This document shows, piece after piece, positions 54,080 through 64,000 of a stretch of 64,000 nucleotides of DNA. Position 1 is the first letter of the stretch; each line of letters starts with the position of its first letter. Source of the DNA: Doris montereyensis. Lineage: Eukaryota; Mollusca; Gastropoda; Nudibranchia; Dorididae. Below the pieces are notes generated by a model. The model searched no databases and was not told the origin of the DNA. It saw only the letters and a program-made list of their open reading frames with translations. The DNA lies in contig JAXRKP010000044.1 in NCBI GenBank assembly GCA_037039925.1, forward strand, positions 208,344 to 272,343. The letters are read 5' to 3'. The position numbers were made by a program, and so were the translations under genes.

Positions 54080-55090
54080 GTAAGTCGGGGGTTTTAATAG
54101 TTTTATCACAAACACACAACTCGGTGGCCAACCGTTCTCAATCTCATGTACAACAACATTCGCTTCCCATGTGCCGTCAAATCAAAGAAATCAGAATTGT
54201 TCTCAAAATTGTTCTGAGAGTTAAGGGTTGAGTAACATTGTATGAGGTATTGCATTGACATGGGTTAACAATATTATAGGAGGAGCATGAATATATACAC
54301 AAGTCCAAATCTGATGAATCCACTTTTCCGATTGAGTCGCGTGACACAAACCCTTGACCATATTATATTAGCAAGACTAGGGAGATAATCTTTCAACAAT
54401 ATTTATATTACACAGTTTGCAATTATATATTACAAGAATCATATTGAAAAAACCCGCAAACTAAACAATAGTTGTGGTTAAAGATTGGAGCTGATAAATA
54501 TTTCAATGTGTATCATATGTACAAATCTGGAGTAATCTACCATCTATGTCATATGAAAGCAATGAGTTACTTTTTGTGTATAGTTTTTACACTCAAAACA
54601 TTCGCATAAAATGAAGTGGGTGGGAGGGGAGATACTTCTCCAGGAACTAAAATCCCCGCTTGGAAGAACAAAAGTGGGTAGCTGGTAGAAGCAAATATCG
54701 TGATCTTCATGCACACGACGGATTTCATTCAAATTCAACTCAAGCTCAAACTTCAGCAGATGCAAATGCGAACAGAGGCCCAGTACAGATTCGACACTTT
54801 TCTGTTCTAGCAAAAAGGAAATTAAGAGAGTGAATATGTTTCAAACTGAATTGAACGGCCTTCATGTCATTCTTCTTTCTTTATCAGGTCCCGTTTTTCC
54901 TTCCAGTGTGTGGAGCCTTTCAAGTCATTGACATAAAATGGGTTGAATGCTTCACTGAGAAAAAAAACAGTGGTCTCTTTTACATTCACACCTGCAGTTT
55001 TAAAATTTTATTTTCCATTTAATGTGTTTTTTTTTTTTATGGATATTTTCATCAAATCACATATTCCTACTTTGCGAAACATGATTAAAA
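54080..55090. other. no gene seen
   Basis: AT-rich sequence without exon or TE features; likely part of the cytohesin 3' UTR on the minus strand. Confidence 0.35.
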
Positions 55091-55099
55091 ATGTGTCAA

Positions 55100-55215
55100 A
55101 ATTGACCCCCCCCCCCATCCCCAATCTAAAAGACCGTTCTAAGAATCTAAACTTGTCTATCATTGACCCCACCCCCCCCCCCATCCCCCAATCTAAAAGA
55201 CCGTTCTAAGAATCT
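55100..55215. repeat. tandem duplication with C runs
   Basis: Two adjacent units of about 61 bases: ATCCCC, AATCTAAAAGACCGTTCTAA and GAATCTAAACTTGTCTATCA, joined by runs of eight or nine C. Confidence 0.85.
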
Positions 55216-55665
55216 AAACTTGTCTATCATTTATCAGTGGTTGGATTTCTTTTTCTTTTCTCTTCTTCCTTTACATCATTTACAGTCCATCATTGTCATC
55301 AACTTAATGCATGCACTCTGTAGGAAAACTTGTTACATGAGCCTTTCAAGTAAAGAAGAAAAACTAGTGTCACTGGTTAGATGAGAAAAGTATTTCAGTT
55401 CAGTAAGACCTGCACATAAACAATATTGGTTTTTTCTTATCTTAAAAACCCACAGACATTGACATGACAACAAAATGGTTGATGCGTTAATGCTGTAAAG
55501 AGATGTAATGTGCTTCCTTCTTCCAATGTCTTCTCTGCATACGTATTAATATCTTTCATTCAAGCTGGCAGTTTTGAATAAATATCAATCAGGCAACTCA
55601 AAGGCGTCTGTCCGTCAAATATCTAACCTTCCCGAAACAGAATTATAATTTGACATGCTGTTGGC

Positions 55666-63248
<7,583 letters not shown>

Positions 63249-63364
63249 CTGTGTGATAGAGACGATTCGTAGGTGGGGAAGAAAAAGAATTGGTCATCAA
63301 TCTTTAAATGCAGGGAAACTTAACAAATAGTGGATTTTTGTTGTTTGTCCATTTCCTTGAAAAC

Positions 63365-63480
63365 TACCGTCCACCATATCAGGTGATCTCAGGGTGATTT
63401 AAGAGGTCGAAGTAAGAAGAAAGATAATAGAAAAGGAAAAGGAAAGAAGTAGGGCGTAGCAGCATCCCCCGCTGACCCTC
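63365..63480 (-). mobile_element. repeat family C copy
   Basis: Minus strand: GTCAGCGGGGGATGCTGCTA, CGCCCTACTTCTTTCC, TCTTTCTTCTTACTTCGACC, CACCCTGAGATCACCTGATA then TGGTGGACGGTAGTTTTC. Confidence 0.7.
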
Positions 63481-63534
63481 ACACGTAGAGGAGCCAAAAA
63501 TGGTCAAATATGAGCGGTTACATAAAGTAGAAAA

Positions 63535-63945
63535 AAACCCTGATAAAACATAAAAACCTAAATTCCAAATGGACATTTGAAATGTGAGCAGATAAAAAGA
63601 TAAAAACCTAAATTCCAAATGCACATTTGAAATGTGAGCAGATAAAAGATAAAAACCTAAATTCCAAATGCACATTTGAAATGTTAGCAGATAAAAGATA
63701 AAACCTAAATTCCAAATGCACATTTGAAATGTGAGCAGATGAAAGATAAAAACCTAAATTCCAAATACACATTTGAAATGTGAGCAAATGAAAGATAAAA
63801 ACCTAAATTCCAAATGCACATTTGAAATGTGAGCAGATGAAAGATAAAAATCTAAACTCCAAATGCACATTTGAAATGTGAGCAGATGAAAGATAAAAAC
63901 CTAAATTCCAAATGCACATTTGAAATGTGAGCAGATGAAAGATGT
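63535..63945. repeat. 49-bp minisatellite, about 8 copies
   Basis: Unit: AAAGATAAAAACCTAAATTC then CAAATGCACATTTGAAATGT and GAGCAGATG. Each unit contains the near-palindrome ACATTTGAAATGT. It is upstream of the first cytohesin exon seen here, so probably intronic. Confidence 0.92.
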
Positions 63946-64000
63946 GTATAACTACACAAGACAAATAGACAAATAAATCAAACCAATTTCTCATGTCTTT

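Overview
This is an AT-rich, intron-rich animal nuclear window. It holds ordinary metazoan genes set among many SINE, LINE and DNA-transposon fragments and at least fifteen tandem arrays. The gene content (a USP36/42 deubiquitinase and a cytohesin) and the SINE/RTE mixture suggest a lophotrochozoan, most plausibly a mollusc. That placement is inference; no taxon-diagnostic sequence was compared.

Three host genes can be supported. (1) 9.25-6.33 kb, minus strand: a two-exon gene for a ~173-aa protein with a mitochondrial-presequence-like N-terminus and a helical C-terminus, not recognised by name. (2) 25.6-46.4 kb, plus strand: a USP36/USP42-type ubiquitin protease in 18 coding exons, about 1,150 codons, with a likely noncoding first exon and NRF1-like promoter near 22.7 kb. 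Its exon structure and catalytic boxes are intact, but seven one-base shifts interrupt the reading frame. No nonsense substitution was seen, so consensus errors look likelier than decay. (3) 63.25-55.67 kb, minus strand: the last five coding exons of a cytohesin ARF-GEF (PH domain and C-terminus); its coiled-coil and Sec7 exons lie beyond the right edge. USP36 and the cytohesin converge tail to tail, with candidate poly(A) signals about 150 bp apart near 52 kb.

Layout: 0-6 kb is intergenic with pogo-like, mariner and LINE fragments; 6.3-9.3 kb is gene 1 with a TIR element in its intron; 9.3-22.6 kb is repeat-dominated, with minisatellites, a broken RTE-type LINE (13.2-17.9 kb), SINEs and a 17-bp array; 22.7-46.4 kb is USP36 with repeat-filled introns; 46.4-55.7 kb is the convergent 3' region with long minisatellites; 55.7-64 kb is the cytohesin 3' half with arrays in its introns.

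The genes do not form a pathway: USP36 is a nuclear/nucleolar deubiquitinase, and cytohesin acts at PIP3-rich membranes. The most unusual structure is in the repeats: a satellite apparently grown from the 3' tail of the LINE seen elsewhere in the window, two SINE families sharing one 3' module, several pogo-like nonautonomous families, and tandem arrays with codon-multiple periods in introns next to exons. No clearly new biochemical system was found.
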